Source: Cytobacillus firmus (GTDB lineage Bacteria; Bacillota; Bacilli; Bacillales; Cytobacillaceae). Taken from it: 64,000 bases of DNA. The stretch spans positions 1,447,001 through 1,511,000 of the forward strand of contig NZ_CP086235.1 in NCBI RefSeq assembly GCF_023612095.1. The letters run 5' to 3'. Of this stretch, positions 45,468-54,995 are shown piece by piece (the stretch's first letter is position 1; each line of letters opens with the position of its first letter). The translations under genes were made by a program, and so were the position numbers. Below the pieces are notes generated by a model. It was not told the origin of the DNA. It was given only the letters and a program-made list of their open reading frames with translations, and ran no database searches.

Positions 45468-46019
45468 ATGGACTCCGTTTTTGATGAACTTTATAAAAAA
45501 TACCATCAGGACGTTTTTCAATTTCTTTTTTATATGGTCAAAAACAAGGAACTGGCTGAGGATTTAGTCCAGGAAGTCTATATAAGAGTGTTAAAGTCAT
45601 ATGAAAGATTTGAAGGGAAAAGCAGTGAAAAAACATGGCTCTTTTCAATTGCGCGGAATGTTGCCATTGATTCCTTTCGCAAGCAAAAGGGCTGGAAACA
45701 AAAGATTATGGAGAAATTTGACTGGTCAACACAACAGGTAAAGGATGAACTCCCATTGCCTGATGAAATTGCTGTCCAACGGGAAGAAATCCAGATGATC
45801 TATCGCTGTCTGGATTTATGCACCATTGACCAGAGACTAGTCATAATTATGAGATATATACATGAACTCACCATTACAGAAACAGCTGATTCACTTGGCT
45901 GGACTGAAAGTAAGGTAAAGACAACACAGCATCGTGCATTAAAGGTGTTGAAAAATCATATGGAACATTTTAAGGTAAAGGAGGGAATGGATAATGAAGG
46001 AATCAAAGTGGAGCGATGA
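45468..46019 (+). CDS. sigX: ECF RNA polymerase sigma factor SigX
   Basis: A 183-residue ECF sigma factor. Region 2 is VKNKELAEDLVQEVYIRVLKSYERFEGKSSEKTWLFSIARNVAIDSFRK; region 4 is IIMRYIHELTITETADSLGWTESKVKTTQHRALKVLK, with the helix-turn-helix. It governs cell-envelope modifications against cationic peptides in B. subtilis. The start follows GGGGAGGGG. It overlaps the anti-sigma gene by 26 bases and lies downstream of resE as expected. Confidence 0.93.
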   Translation: MDSVFDELYKKYHQDVFQFLFYMVKNKELAEDLVQEVYIRVLKSYERFEGKSSEKTWLFSIARNVAIDSFRKQKGWKQKIMEKFDWSTQQVKDELPLPDEIAVQREEIQMIYRCLDLCTIDQRLVIIMRYIHELTITETADSLGWTESKVKTTQHRALKVLKNHMEHFKVKEGMDNEGIKVER

Positions 46020-47256
46020 GCAGCTTCAGGAATTGTTGAGCCAGATGCCTAAGATTAAAGATAGTCGAGACCCGAGAGAAATCTATCAAACCATACAAAT
46101 CAAAATGGGCAAACAAAAGAAAAGAACATGGATTATGCCTGCTGCAGCAGCGGCTGCTGCCTTGCTCCTGCTTTTCATTCTTGCCCCGAACCTTATGAAT
46201 TGGCAGGAGTCTGCTGATAAGCAAGTCGAAATTAAATCAGATCAGACACAATCATCTGAACAAATAACAGGCGACAATTACAGCATATCTGAAGACAAAG
46301 ACGAAGAGTCGAACCCGGAACCTCTTGCAAAAGAAGAAGATCCACAAGAGGATCATGCGCACCTTTCCGGTGACCCGGAAAAAGACTCAAAAAATGATAT
46401 AAGCATGAAGTCTGTTTCATCCGAAGCAAACACCACTGCCGTTTATGAAGAAGATTTGGCAGGAAAAGAAGTCCTGACCTATGCAATTCCGGATAAGGAG
46501 GCTCAAAATATTGTACCTGTCAGCGTTCTGGTTGATGATGACCCGGACAGGACGAAATTTGCTTTGTTTGAAGACACGATGAACAAACTTACTGAGGATG
46601 CATGGGGTTTAGAGGATTACTATCCTTTAAAAGCAAATTTTACACATGATCAGGAAAATAATATACTGACAATTGATGTGCCGGCGGATCACCCTTATAG
46701 TATGTCCTCCACCACAGAGTTGCTTTTAGAAAAGGTTATGGCGAATATAATAAATAATCTTGATATAGAAAAGATTAACCTCAGGACGGAAGGGAAAGTT
46801 GGCATTGAGTTCAGTCATTATGGATATAGAGATGAATTTATCCCGGAAAAAAGCAATGGTAACTTAATTTATTATTTCTTCTATTCCAATGGTGCTGATT
46901 CAACACCATTCCTTGTCCCGTTAAGAGAAGAGCTCAATTCGGTAAAAGACGCTCTGAAAGCCATGAAGCAAAATAGGACTGAAAATAATCTACAGGCATC
47001 CATACCGGATGATATTGATTTTGAAATAGAAGAAATAAAGGATGGCAAACTCATAATCCGTTTTAATAATGAATCAGAAATAGTTGATAATGCGCCAACG
47101 CTTCATGCGATCGAAGCAATTCTTCTTACTGCCAAAGACTTTGATTTCAACACGGTCAAATTGGAAAATGCAGATGTTGATAAAATAGGCAAATTTGATC
47201 TTACGGAGGAATTAAAGGTGCCGATAGCAGCTAATAAAAGAGATTTGCCAAATTAG
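45994..47256 (+). CDS. rsiX: Anti-sigma-X factor RsiX
   Basis: A 420-residue single-pass membrane protein. The cytoplasmic N-terminus (about 1-45, SDEQLQELLSQMPKIKDSRDPREIYQTI) is the sigma-binding part; one transmembrane helix lies at 46-66 (MPAAAAAAALLLLFILAP); an acidic linker (about 75-150) and an extracellular sensor domain follow. It begins inside sigX (26-base overlap), the standard arrangement for holding SigX at the membrane. A terminator follows the stop. Confidence 0.92.
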   Translation: MKESKWSDEQLQELLSQMPKIKDSRDPREIYQTIQIKMGKQKKRTWIMPAAAAAAALLLLFILAPNLMNWQESADKQVEIKSDQTQSSEQITGDNYSISEDKDEESNPEPLAKEEDPQEDHAHLSGDPEKDSKNDISMKSVSSEANTTAVYEEDLAGKEVLTYAIPDKEAQNIVPVSVLVDDDPDRTKFALFEDTMNKLTEDAWGLEDYYPLKANFTHDQENNILTIDVPADHPYSMSSTTELLLEKVMANIINNLDIEKINLRTEGKVGIEFSHYGYRDEFIPEKSNGNLIYYFFYSNGADSTPFLVPLREELNSVKDALKAMKQNRTENNLQASIPDDIDFEIEEIKDGKLIIRFNNESEIVDNAPTLHAIEAILLTAKDFDFNTVKLENADVDKIGKFDLTEELKVPIAANKRDLPN

Positions 47257-47285
47257 AAAGGCGGCCCCATGTGGCCGTCTTTTCC
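47256..47285 (+). terminator. Terminator of sigX-rsiX
   Basis: GAAAGGCGGCC / GGCCGTCTTTTC with one G-T pair and a 6-base loop. Confidence 0.8.
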
Positions 47286-47469
47286 ATTTGGGATAAAGTT
47301 CCTCCATATCTGCATAAAAACCCTGCTGCTGGAAGAATACTAATCACTGTGCTTTTATGAGCTTAATTGTTAATTGTTCTAAAAGAGTACAAGCTGTCAT
47401 AGGGTGGAAGAGGGTGCGGAAAGAAAGCGCTCATGCGGATATTTCAGCTGACATCATAGGAGGAAAAGA

Positions 47470-48369
47470 ATGAAGGATTACATAAGACGTTTCTTTATCG
47501 CAGGAATAATGGCTATTTGTGTGAGTCTGCTATTTCTGGGAGGGAAGCATTCTAAAGCTGCTGAGCCAAAAATTTCTGAGTCGACAGAGCATTGGGTATG
47601 GCCGGCAGATGGTGTAATTACAGATACGTATGGTACAAGAAGCGGTCAGCATAAAGGCATTGATATTGCCGGAGATTCCGGTTCTCCGGTTTATGCCGCT
47701 GACGCTGGAATTGTGTCCAGGTCGTATTACTCTCAAACATATGGAAATGTGATATTTATTAAACATAGCAACCAAACCGAAACAGTATACGCCCACCTGA
47801 ATAAACGATTATCTGCTGAAGGTGAAAAAGTTTCGCTCGGACAGAAAATCGGATTGATGGGAAGCACAGGTGACTCTTCAGGAGTCCATCTTCATTTTGA
47901 GATACATGCGCAGGCATGGACAGCTGATAAAATAAATGCAGTGGATCCCTCTGTGGCATTTGGCATGGGAGAAGTTGGACAAGCTGTAAATGCAACTGAA
48001 AGAACTGAAAACGCACGTGAAGTTTCAGCCCGGCCGTCTAATAATAATTCCGGGCAAATAACAAATGATTCGGGGGAAACCTACCATATAGTTAAAACCG
48101 GGGAAACATTATGGACCATCGCTGCACACTATAGTCTGCAGCCTGGTGATATTGCGGGTTTAAATAATATTAATCCTGATCATATTCTTACCGGTCAAAG
48201 ACTGTTGATAATACCCGTCAAATTTAGTAAATACACTGTTAAACAAGGCGATACATTAACTTCTATAGCAAAAATGCATGATACAACAGCAAAAGCTATT
48301 AAAGAGTTAAACAATGCAAATTCAGATGTTATCAAAATTGGACAAATTCTAATCATTCACAAAAAATAG
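47470..48369 (+). CDS. M23 peptidase-domain protein with two LysM repeats
   Basis: A 299-residue exported cell wall protein. Signal peptide at about 1-31; M23 (LytM-like) domain at about 43-160 with GTRSGQHKGIDIAGDSG (metal His/Asp), KHSNQTETVYAHL and GVHLHFEIH, so the zinc ligands H, D, HxH are all present and the enzyme is probably active; LysM repeats at about 206-250 (YHIVKTGETLWTIA) and 256-299 (YTVKQGDTLTSIA). Likely a peptidoglycan endopeptidase bound to wall glycan. AGGAGGAAA precedes ATG. No specific family member is recognised. Confidence 0.87.
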   Translation: MKDYIRRFFIAGIMAICVSLLFLGGKHSKAAEPKISESTEHWVWPADGVITDTYGTRSGQHKGIDIAGDSGSPVYAADAGIVSRSYYSQTYGNVIFIKHSNQTETVYAHLNKRLSAEGEKVSLGQKIGLMGSTGDSSGVHLHFEIHAQAWTADKINAVDPSVAFGMGEVGQAVNATERTENAREVSARPSNNNSGQITNDSGETYHIVKTGETLWTIAAHYSLQPGDIAGLNNINPDHILTGQRLLIIPVKFSKYTVKQGDTLTSIAKMHDTTAKAIKELNNANSDVIKIGQILIIHKK

Positions 48370-48380
48370 AATAGAAATGA

Positions 48381-48410
48381 TTGCACCGCTTTACTCCCTT
48401 AAAGTATAAT
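48381..48410 (+). promoter_or_regulatory. Sigma-A-like promoter of the PHP gene
   Basis: TTGCAC (48381-48386), an 18-base spacer and a perfect TATAAT (48405-48410). Confidence 0.55.
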
Positions 48411-48437
48411 GGGTAAAAAACTGGGGGAGTTAGAGTA

Positions 48438-49250
48438 ATGCTTACAGACTATCATAACCATCTTGAAAACGGCACGTTAAGCCTGGACTATTTAAAAAAA
48501 TTCACAGATGCTGCTGCTCAAAAAGGGATTGATTCTTTTGGGATTTCGGAGCATGCATATCATTTCTATCAGACAGCAGACATTCTGCAAAATTCATGGG
48601 TAAACGAAAGACGCTTTTATGATATGAAGGACTATGTGAATGTTTTTCAAGAAGCGTGGAGTACTGACATAGATGTGAAAATGTCTATAGAAATGGACTA
48701 CACTCCGGGCAAGCATGAAGAAATGGCCAAGTTTATTAACAGCTACTCATTTGATTATGTAATTGGATCAATTCATTGGGTTGGAGATTTCGGCATAGAT
48801 TTAGCTGAATTTAGAAAAGAATGGGATAAGCGGGATCTTTATGAGGTATATCGGAAGTATTTTGATCAAGTGGTCACACTGGCCCAATCCAATTTATTTG
48901 ATATTGTAGGCCATCTGGACCTCGTGAAAATCTTTAAATATGTTCCTAAGGACGAAGAGTTTCTGCTGGAGCAGTATGATCGTGCAGCCAATGCACTGGC
49001 AGAATCCAAGACATGTGTGGAGATCAGCACAGCCGGTCTGCGAAAACCAGTAGGTGAACTATACCCGGATAAACGGCTCCTGCAAAAATGTTATGAGAAA
49101 AATATCCCGATTGTACTTTCATCTGATGCCCACTTTCCTGAACATGTAGGTGCCGATTTTGATAAGGCAATTGCTCTTGCAAAAGAAGTCGGTTATCAGT
49201 CCATCATGACTTTTTCCAAAGGAGAAAGAAAGGAATATCCGCTTGGATAA
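48438..49250 (+). CDS. PHP-domain phosphatase, histidinol-phosphatase-like
   Basis: A 270-residue PHP protein of the HisJ type. Metal motifs are DYHNHLENGTL (HxH), GISEHAYHF, SIEMDYTPG, IGSIHWVGDF, VGHLDLVKIF and SSDAHFPEHVG. These give nine His/Asp/Glu positions for a trinuclear site, as in histidinol-phosphatase, the step before histidinol in histidine synthesis. No other his gene is near, so a different phosphate ester may be the substrate. The start follows TGGGGGAG. Confidence 0.82.
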   Translation: MLTDYHNHLENGTLSLDYLKKFTDAAAQKGIDSFGISEHAYHFYQTADILQNSWVNERRFYDMKDYVNVFQEAWSTDIDVKMSIEMDYTPGKHEEMAKFINSYSFDYVIGSIHWVGDFGIDLAEFRKEWDKRDLYEVYRKYFDQVVTLAQSNLFDIVGHLDLVKIFKYVPKDEEFLLEQYDRAANALAESKTCVEISTAGLRKPVGELYPDKRLLQKCYEKNIPIVLSSDAHFPEHVGADFDKAIALAKEVGYQSIMTFSKGERKEYPLG

Positions 49251-49253
49251 TAC

Positions 49254-49281
49254 AAAAGGGATGGTGGAGCCTCCCTTTTTT
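49254..49281 (+). terminator. Terminator of the PHP gene
   Basis: AAAAGGGA / TCCCTTTT with a 10-base loop and T6 tail. Confidence 0.8.
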
Positions 49282-49406
49282 GCATTATCCATAAAAATTT
49301 TATAGGTATGGACATGGATATATATTTCAAACCCATACAGGTAAACAAACCCCTTCACAGAATAACTTTTTTTCAGTATAATTAATCTGTATAAATAAAT
49401 ACGGTC

Positions 49407-49572
49407 TATCTTCGGGGCAGGGTGAAATTCCCGACCGGCGGTGATGAGTTATTCTTAACTCTAAGCCCGCGAGCCTGAGAGAAGCGTTTTGTTCGATAAA
49501 CGCTTTGCATTTAATTGGGCAGGATTTGGTGCGATTCCAAAGCCGACAGTACAGTCTGGATGGGAGAAGATG
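49407..49572 (+). ncRNA. FMN riboswitch (RFN element)
   Basis: The conserved RFN core is present in order: CTTCGGGGCAGGGTG, AAATTCCCGACCGGCGGTG, AGCCCGCGAGCC, the variable arm, then GGCAGGATTTGGTG, ATTCCAAAGCCGACAGT, AGTCTGGATGGGAGAAGATG. It precedes the riboflavin transporter gene by 166 bases. A hairpin ACGTTCAAAA / TTTTGAACGT (49585-49612) follows, and CTCTCC at 49631 can pair with GGAGAG of the ribosome site, so control of transcription or translation by FMN is expected. Confidence 0.96.
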
Positions 49573-49737
49573 GAGGTTCTGCAGACGTTCAAAAAATGCA
49601 GGTTTTGAACGTTATTAAGCGTGCCTTTGCAACTCTCCCTCAAGTTATTTTAGCTTGAAGGTTATTTATTGCGAAGATATTTGCTTAGCCGAACCTTTCT
49701 TCTATAGGAGAGATAGTCCTAAAAAGGAGAGAGGAAC

Positions 49738-50322
49738 TTGAAGAAACTTAATATCAAATCAATGGTAGCCATCGGAATGCTAAGCAGCATCTCTTATGTA
49801 TTAATGCTGCTCAATTTTCCAATTCCGCCGTTTCCGCAATTTTTGATGATTGACTTCAGCGATATTCCTGCATTGATCGCAGCGTTAATCTTTGGCCCGG
49901 CGGCAGGTATATTAGTGGAGCTAATTAAAAATATTCTTGATTACTTCATGACAGGGAGTGCAACAGGGGTACCTGTTGGACACATTGCAAACTTTGCGGC
50001 AGGCATTTTGTTCGTCTTGCCTACTTATTATGTATACAGCAAGCTGAAGACTAAAAAAGGCATGACGTTTGGGCTCGTAATCGGCACCATAGTGATGGCT
50101 GTTATCATGAGTGTGCTTAATTACCTTGTCATTCTGCCGGCATATACATTCTTCCTGAATTTCCCGGCAATGTCAGCGCCTGAAATGAGAACAATGATTG
50201 TGACCGGGATTTTGCCATTCAATATATTAAAAGGACTTATTATTTCAATTGTTTTCATGCTCATTTTTACACGCATGAGAACTTGGGTGGAAAAGCAGGC
50301 TGTATTAAAAAGTGCAGCATAA
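49738..50322 (+). CDS. ribU: ECF riboflavin transporter substrate-binding subunit RibU
   Basis: A 194-residue S-component with six transmembrane helices. The first helices contain MVAIGMLSSISYVLMLLNFPIPPFP, typical of the RibU (YpaA/FmnP) family, and IDFSDIPALIAALIFGP binds flavin-side residues. It pairs with the general ECF energising module encoded elsewhere. TTG 49738 follows AAAAAGGAGAGAGG. Regulated by the FMN riboswitch directly upstream. Confidence 0.94.
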   Translation: MKKLNIKSMVAIGMLSSISYVLMLLNFPIPPFPQFLMIDFSDIPALIAALIFGPAAGILVELIKNILDYFMTGSATGVPVGHIANFAAGILFVLPTYYVYSKLKTKKGMTFGLVIGTIVMAVIMSVLNYLVILPAYTFFLNFPAMSAPEMRTMIVTGILPFNILKGLIISIVFMLIFTRMRTWVEKQAVLKSAA

Positions 50323-50337
50323 TGAATATATAAATTT

Positions 50338-50366
50338 AAAGCAGCGGCCAATGTTCCGCTGCTTTT
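50338..50366 (+). terminator. Terminator of ribU
   Basis: AAAGCAGCGG / CCGCTGCTTT with a short loop and T5 tail. Confidence 0.88.
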
Positions 50367-50382
50367 TCAATTTGAAAGTCTA

Positions 50383-50411
50383 AAAAAACTCCCTTTCTAG
50401 TTGAAAGGGAG
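50383..50411 (-). terminator. Terminator of fer
   Basis: CTCCCTTTC / GAAAGGGAG with a 5-base loop and, on the minus strand, a T7 tail. It lies back to back with the ribU terminator. Confidence 0.85.
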
Positions 50412-50447
50412 CAGTAGCTTAACAAAGATTAGAGTATGGCTGAGGGA

Positions 50448-50723
<276 letters not shown>

Positions 50724-50945
50724 TTAATCTCCCATCAAGATGATGGTAACACATTCCTCACATCCTATTGTAAAACTGAATGTTCAACTTTTCAATAGAA
50801 AATGTATTGAGAATGCTTATCACATAAGGGTTTAGGCATAATTTACCCTGTTAGAAATAATTAAAACGGCCTGCCTATTTCTTTCATGATAAAATAGAAG
50901 TAAGAAAAAAAAGGTAATAAAAAATAAAAAATCTTAAGCCGTAAG

Positions 50946-52013
50946 GTGAACATAATGCAAAGACCTTATTTGAAATCTGTAATAATGTACTGTATTAACG
51001 AATTGCAGGGACAAAGAACTATCTATTCCATTTTACATTTGCTGAATGGAAAAAAGTCTTCCCAGACGATCCAAGATGCTCATCTATTTCAACTAACCCC
51101 GTTTTTTCGTACATTTGGAAATTTAAGCAGGGGAGTACTGGACCAACTTGCAGAAGAAATCCTAAGCAGCAGCTGGATGACTGCCATTGATGAAAAGCAT
51201 TACATTTTAACTGCAGAAGGGAAGAAAGAGCTCGAAAGATCTCTTTTAGAATGTCCAATACCTTCATCATTAAACGGATGGCTGTATCATAGTACAAGTG
51301 AATTGTTTTGGGAGAGGATTACGCTTTTAATTCAGGTAATATCACACTTGAATAATAACAATGTAAAGTACCTTCCTATCCAAAGAAAAAGAGATATTCA
51401 TGAATGGCTGAAAGACTTTCTGGGAACATCTGGATTTGCCCGCGATGAAGTTGGGGTTATGCTGTACAGGGAACTGGGTCAGTGCCTTGAAGAGCTGAGT
51501 GATATTAATCCTGCTGTGCTGACATTGAGGATGACAGGCTATAACCGCATTGGCCTCACAGCTGTTCAAGCTTCTGAACAGCTTGGAATCAGCCAGGATT
51601 ATTACCACCATCAGTTCCTTGGAGCTATTCATCATATATTGGCAAGCGTAAGAGATAATTCTGCCGAATATCCGCTTATCAATAAGATCGTGAGCGATGC
51701 AGGAAATGAAGTTCAGCTAACATTGTCTGCCCAAAAGACTTACACAATGTTAAAACAGGGACTGGATTTGGATGCTATTGCTAAAATGAGAAGATTGAAA
51801 AAAAGTACTATTGAGGATCATGTTGTGGAAGTAGCATTAAACGACAGCCGGTTTAATATCACACCTTACGTCTCGAAGGAAAAACAGAAGCTGATTCTTT
51901 ATGCAGCCAATCGTGCTGATTCAATGCAATTAAAGCAAATACGTCAAATAGTGCCTGAATCCGATTATTTTGAAATCAGATTAGTAATGGCAAAGCTTGG
52001 AGAGGGACAATGA
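50946..52013 (+). CDS. ypbB: YpbB family helicase-associated protein
   Basis: A 355-residue protein of the YpbB family, always encoded before recS in Bacillus. A C-terminal helix-turn-helix-like region is visible (YTMLKQGLDLDAIAKMRRLKKSTIEDHVVEVAL, the helicase C-terminal HTH type). The N-terminal half is helical and unassigned. It overlaps recS by 4 bases, suggesting the two act together. ATG 50955 (MQRPYLKSV) is an alternative start. Confidence 0.85.
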   Translation: MNIMQRPYLKSVIMYCINELQGQRTIYSILHLLNGKKSSQTIQDAHLFQLTPFFRTFGNLSRGVLDQLAEEILSSSWMTAIDEKHYILTAEGKKELERSLLECPIPSSLNGWLYHSTSELFWERITLLIQVISHLNNNNVKYLPIQRKRDIHEWLKDFLGTSGFARDEVGVMLYRELGQCLEELSDINPAVLTLRMTGYNRIGLTAVQASEQLGISQDYYHHQFLGAIHHILASVRDNSAEYPLINKIVSDAGNEVQLTLSAQKTYTMLKQGLDLDAIAKMRRLKKSTIEDHVVEVALNDSRFNITPYVSKEKQKLILYAANRADSMQLKQIRQIVPESDYFEIRLVMAKLGEGQ

Positions 52014-53509
52014 GATTGGACGAACTTTTGGAAAGAAAATTTGGATATTCTGCCTTCAGACCTGGACAAAAAGAAATCATTGAATCCGTGCTCGCAGGCA
52101 GAAATACTGTTGCCATGCTCCCTACAGGTACGGGTAAATCCCTTTGTTATCAGCTGCCGGGATATATGATTGAAGGCCAGGTGATTATTATTTCTCCTTT
52201 GCTGTCCCTGATGCAGGATCAGGCGGAGCAGCTTATGATGAATGGGGAAAAAAAGGTGATAGCATTCAATTCTTTTCTATCCCGTTTTGAAAAAAAACAG
52301 GCATTAACTAATCTGAATCAGTATAAGTTTATCTTTATTTCACCCGAAATGCTTTACTATGAATCAGTACAATCTCAGCTGAAAAAATTGCGCATCGCTT
52401 TATTTGTTGTTGATGAAGCTCATTGTATCTCCCAATGGGGATATGATTTCAGGCCTGATTATTTAAAGCTTGGCGAAGTGAGGCAAAAGATAGGGAACCC
52501 GGTTACACTCGCTTTAACTGCCACAGCTACGCATGAGGTTAAAACAGATATAAAAAAGTCACTCGGCATACTGGACTGCAGCGAATTTATTTATTCGGTT
52601 GACCGTCCTAATATAGCGCTGACTGTAGAAAAGGCAGAAAATTTCCGTGTAAAAACAAAGAGGCTTGTGGAGCTTGCTGAGAGCCTTGAGGGTCCTGGCA
52701 TTATATATTTTTCCAGCAAAAAAATGGCTGAACAAACAGCCGATATGCTGAGGGGAAATGGAGCCAAAAGAGTGATGGCTTATCATGGGGGAATGGACCA
52801 GGAAAGCCGCATCCTTGTGCAGCAGCAGTTTATCCATGGGCAGCTCGATCTTATTTGCGCTACAAGCGCCTTTGGCATGGGCATTAATAAAGATAACATC
52901 CGGTATGTGATACACTTTCATATGCCTCTTCAGATTGAATCTTATTTGCAGGAAATAGGACGGGCAGGAAGAGATGGAAAACAAAGTATAGCTATTATGC
53001 TCTATACACCCGGTGATGAGCAGCTTCCCATACAAATTGCAGAAAATGAATTTCCTGACAAGTCTCAAATTGATTGGATCAGCGGCTGGCTGGAAGAAAA
53101 CCCGAATGTGATTACGAATATCAGTGCTTATGAAGAACAAATTAAACAGCTTTCCGGTTTAACAGAAATTCAGTGGAGAATATTTTATGATTTTTTTGAA
53201 CGGAAAGCCAAATCCGGACTAGGGTATAAAAGGATTCTGCAGGAAATGAATGGGTACTGCGAAGGCAGAATCAAATTGAAAATAAATAGCATTGAGGAAA
53301 TGTATGGGTGGATACACCATAAAAATTGCCGGAGAGAAAATATACTTTCCTTTTTTGATGAGGAAAAAAATATCCCGGTCCAATACTGCTGTGATATATG
53401 CGGTTTGCAATTGGATGAATTCATAAGAAGCACAAAATCAGATAATCAGGATAGTATGCATTATGATTGGAAGAATCATTTAGAATACCTCCTGATTCCA
53501 AGTGAGTGA
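52010..53509 (+). CDS. recS: ATP-dependent DNA helicase RecS (RecQ family)
   Basis: A 499-residue SF2 helicase. Walker A is LPTGTGKSLCYQLP, motif II DEAHCISQWGYDFRPDY, motif III ALTATAT, motif V TSAFGMGINKDNIRYVIHF, motif VI QEIGRAGRDG. The zinc-binding Cys set is in the C-terminal part (NCRRE..., YCCDICGL). It lacks the HRDC domain, as B. subtilis RecS (YpbC) does, which separates it from the longer RecQ. It unwinds DNA in repair and fork restart. Confidence 0.92.
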   Translation: MRLDELLERKFGYSAFRPGQKEIIESVLAGRNTVAMLPTGTGKSLCYQLPGYMIEGQVIIISPLLSLMQDQAEQLMMNGEKKVIAFNSFLSRFEKKQALTNLNQYKFIFISPEMLYYESVQSQLKKLRIALFVVDEAHCISQWGYDFRPDYLKLGEVRQKIGNPVTLALTATATHEVKTDIKKSLGILDCSEFIYSVDRPNIALTVEKAENFRVKTKRLVELAESLEGPGIIYFSSKKMAEQTADMLRGNGAKRVMAYHGGMDQESRILVQQQFIHGQLDLICATSAFGMGINKDNIRYVIHFHMPLQIESYLQEIGRAGRDGKQSIAIMLYTPGDEQLPIQIAENEFPDKSQIDWISGWLEENPNVITNISAYEEQIKQLSGLTEIQWRIFYDFFERKAKSGLGYKRILQEMNGYCEGRIKLKINSIEEMYGWIHHKNCRRENILSFFDEEKNIPVQYCCDICGLQLDEFIRSTKSDNQDSMHYDWKNHLEYLLIPSE

Positions 53510-53515
53510 ACCGAA

Positions 53516-54109
53516 TTGAAGAAAAAATACGAGGACATCATTAAGGAATTAACTGATAAGGAACTATTATTCCATCTTTATCTTACTCAGGTGCTTATTT
53601 TAGCCATTGCTTTCATCCTTAGTATTATATTATTTAACAGTTTTGAGGAATTCAAGGCTCTTTTTGTACTTGATGATATTAATATTCTTGTCATTGGGGC
53701 AGCGGCAGGATTGGCTGTTTTCCTGATTGATATTATCTTGATGAAGCTCCTCCCTGAGGAAATGTATGATGACGGAGGGTTAAATAAGAAAATTTTTCAA
53801 AACCGCCATATTCTTCATATTGCTTTTATTGCAGCAGTGGTGGCAATAAGCGAGGAATTTCTGTTCAGAGGTGTCATTCAGACTCATTTTGGACTTGCAA
53901 TCTCCAGTCTTATTTTTGCACTTGTTCATTATCGATATCTTTTTAATTGGTTTTTGTTTGTAAATATTATTACATTAAGCTTTTTTATAGGTTATATTTA
54001 TCATATATCCAATAATTTGCTTGTTACGATTGTTATGCATTTTCTGATTGATTTTCTTCTGGGTATCCTTATTCGAAAAAGGTACCTGAAAAAATCAAAA
54101 GAGGAATAG
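53516..54109 (+). CDS. ypbD: CPBP-family intramembrane glutamic endopeptidase YpbD
   Basis: A 197-residue membrane protein of the CAAX-protease / bacteriocin-processing (CPBP) type with about six transmembrane helices. Motif 1 is AISEEFLFRGVIQ (EExxxR), motif 2 FALVHYRYL (FxxxH) and motif 3 HFLIDFLLG, so the catalytic Glu/His set is complete. It starts TTG 53516, 6 bases after recS. Substrate unknown. Confidence 0.9.
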   Translation: MKKKYEDIIKELTDKELLFHLYLTQVLILAIAFILSIILFNSFEEFKALFVLDDINILVIGAAAGLAVFLIDIILMKLLPEEMYDDGGLNKKIFQNRHILHIAFIAAVVAISEEFLFRGVIQTHFGLAISSLIFALVHYRYLFNWFLFVNIITLSFFIGYIYHISNNLLVTIVMHFLIDFLLGILIRKRYLKKSKEE

Positions 54110-54179
54110 GCAATGAACAATAGATAACAGCAGTGTTAAATAAACTTCTTATGATTTTTTTTACAGGAAGGGATGAAAC

Positions 54180-54908
54180 ATGAGTAAAGAAGACCCATAT
54201 AGAGATCAGGCTGAAAGACTCCGCAAGAGGATTGACAGAAAACAGGAAACGGGAGACAGCGGGCAAAAATCCGCTTTGCCGCCGCGGAGCCGTATACATC
54301 AGGAAAAAAGGAAAAAAAATAAATGGAGAGTTAAGTACCCTGTTATACGCTTGCTGGCTTTATTTTTTATCCTGCTCCCGATTACCATCTTCAGCATTTA
54401 TCAATATGTAAGCAGTGATAAAAGCATCAATACCGGGTTAAATGCAGAATCTGAAGAAATTGGTTCTGAAACGGTCGTTTTTGCTACAAATGATGAAGAT
54501 GAAGGGACAACCATAGAAGTAAGCGAAGAGCAGGAAACTGAGAAACCTGAACAAGCTAAAAAAGCTGAAGAGTCACAAGAAAAAGAAGCAGACAGCGACC
54601 AGCAGGAAAAACAGACTTCAGAAAAGCCTGATGAAGAAGATAAAGGTTCTGAGTCCGCATCCGAAAAGCAAGCCCGGCAAACAGCTCCTGATAGTACAGA
54701 CTCGTCGAAAACTGACGGAACACAGGATGAATTAAAAAAGGAAGGCAAAGTTGTCTACCATACGGTTAAACCAAAGGAAACAATCTTTAGAATTGCCATG
54801 ACCTATTATAAATCCCAATCCGGAATTGAAATAATAAAGCAAGCCAACAATTTGTCGTCAAATGAAATACAAACGGGCCAGGTATTAAAAATCCCGCTTG
54901 AGCACTAA
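54180..54908 (+). CDS. ypbE: LysM membrane protein YpbE
   Basis: A 242-residue protein: a basic N-terminal cytoplasmic part (1-55), one transmembrane helix (about 57-77), a long Glu/Gln/Lys-rich disordered linker (about 95-190) and a C-terminal LysM (YHTVKPKETIFRIAMTYYKS...QTGQVLKIP, about 196-240). It is anchored in the membrane and binds wall glycan outside. Similar in length and layout to B. subtilis YpbE; function unknown. Confidence 0.86.
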   Translation: MSKEDPYRDQAERLRKRIDRKQETGDSGQKSALPPRSRIHQEKRKKNKWRVKYPVIRLLALFFILLPITIFSIYQYVSSDKSINTGLNAESEEIGSETVVFATNDEDEGTTIEVSEEQETEKPEQAKKAEESQEKEADSDQQEKQTSEKPDEEDKGSESASEKQARQTAPDSTDSSKTDGTQDELKKEGKVVYHTVKPKETIFRIAMTYYKSQSGIEIIKQANNLSSNEIQTGQVLKIPLEH

Positions 54909-54995
54909 AAGAGTCTAAGACCATTTGCTTTCTTATCTCCCAGTCATAGAACAATGTACGAGCTCATACATTGTTATGAAAGGGAGGGAGCGTTT

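Noticed and set aside
49461..49643. A 60-residue open frame on the minus strand
   Set aside because: It lies inside the FMN riboswitch and its platform; the sequence is explained by the RNA.
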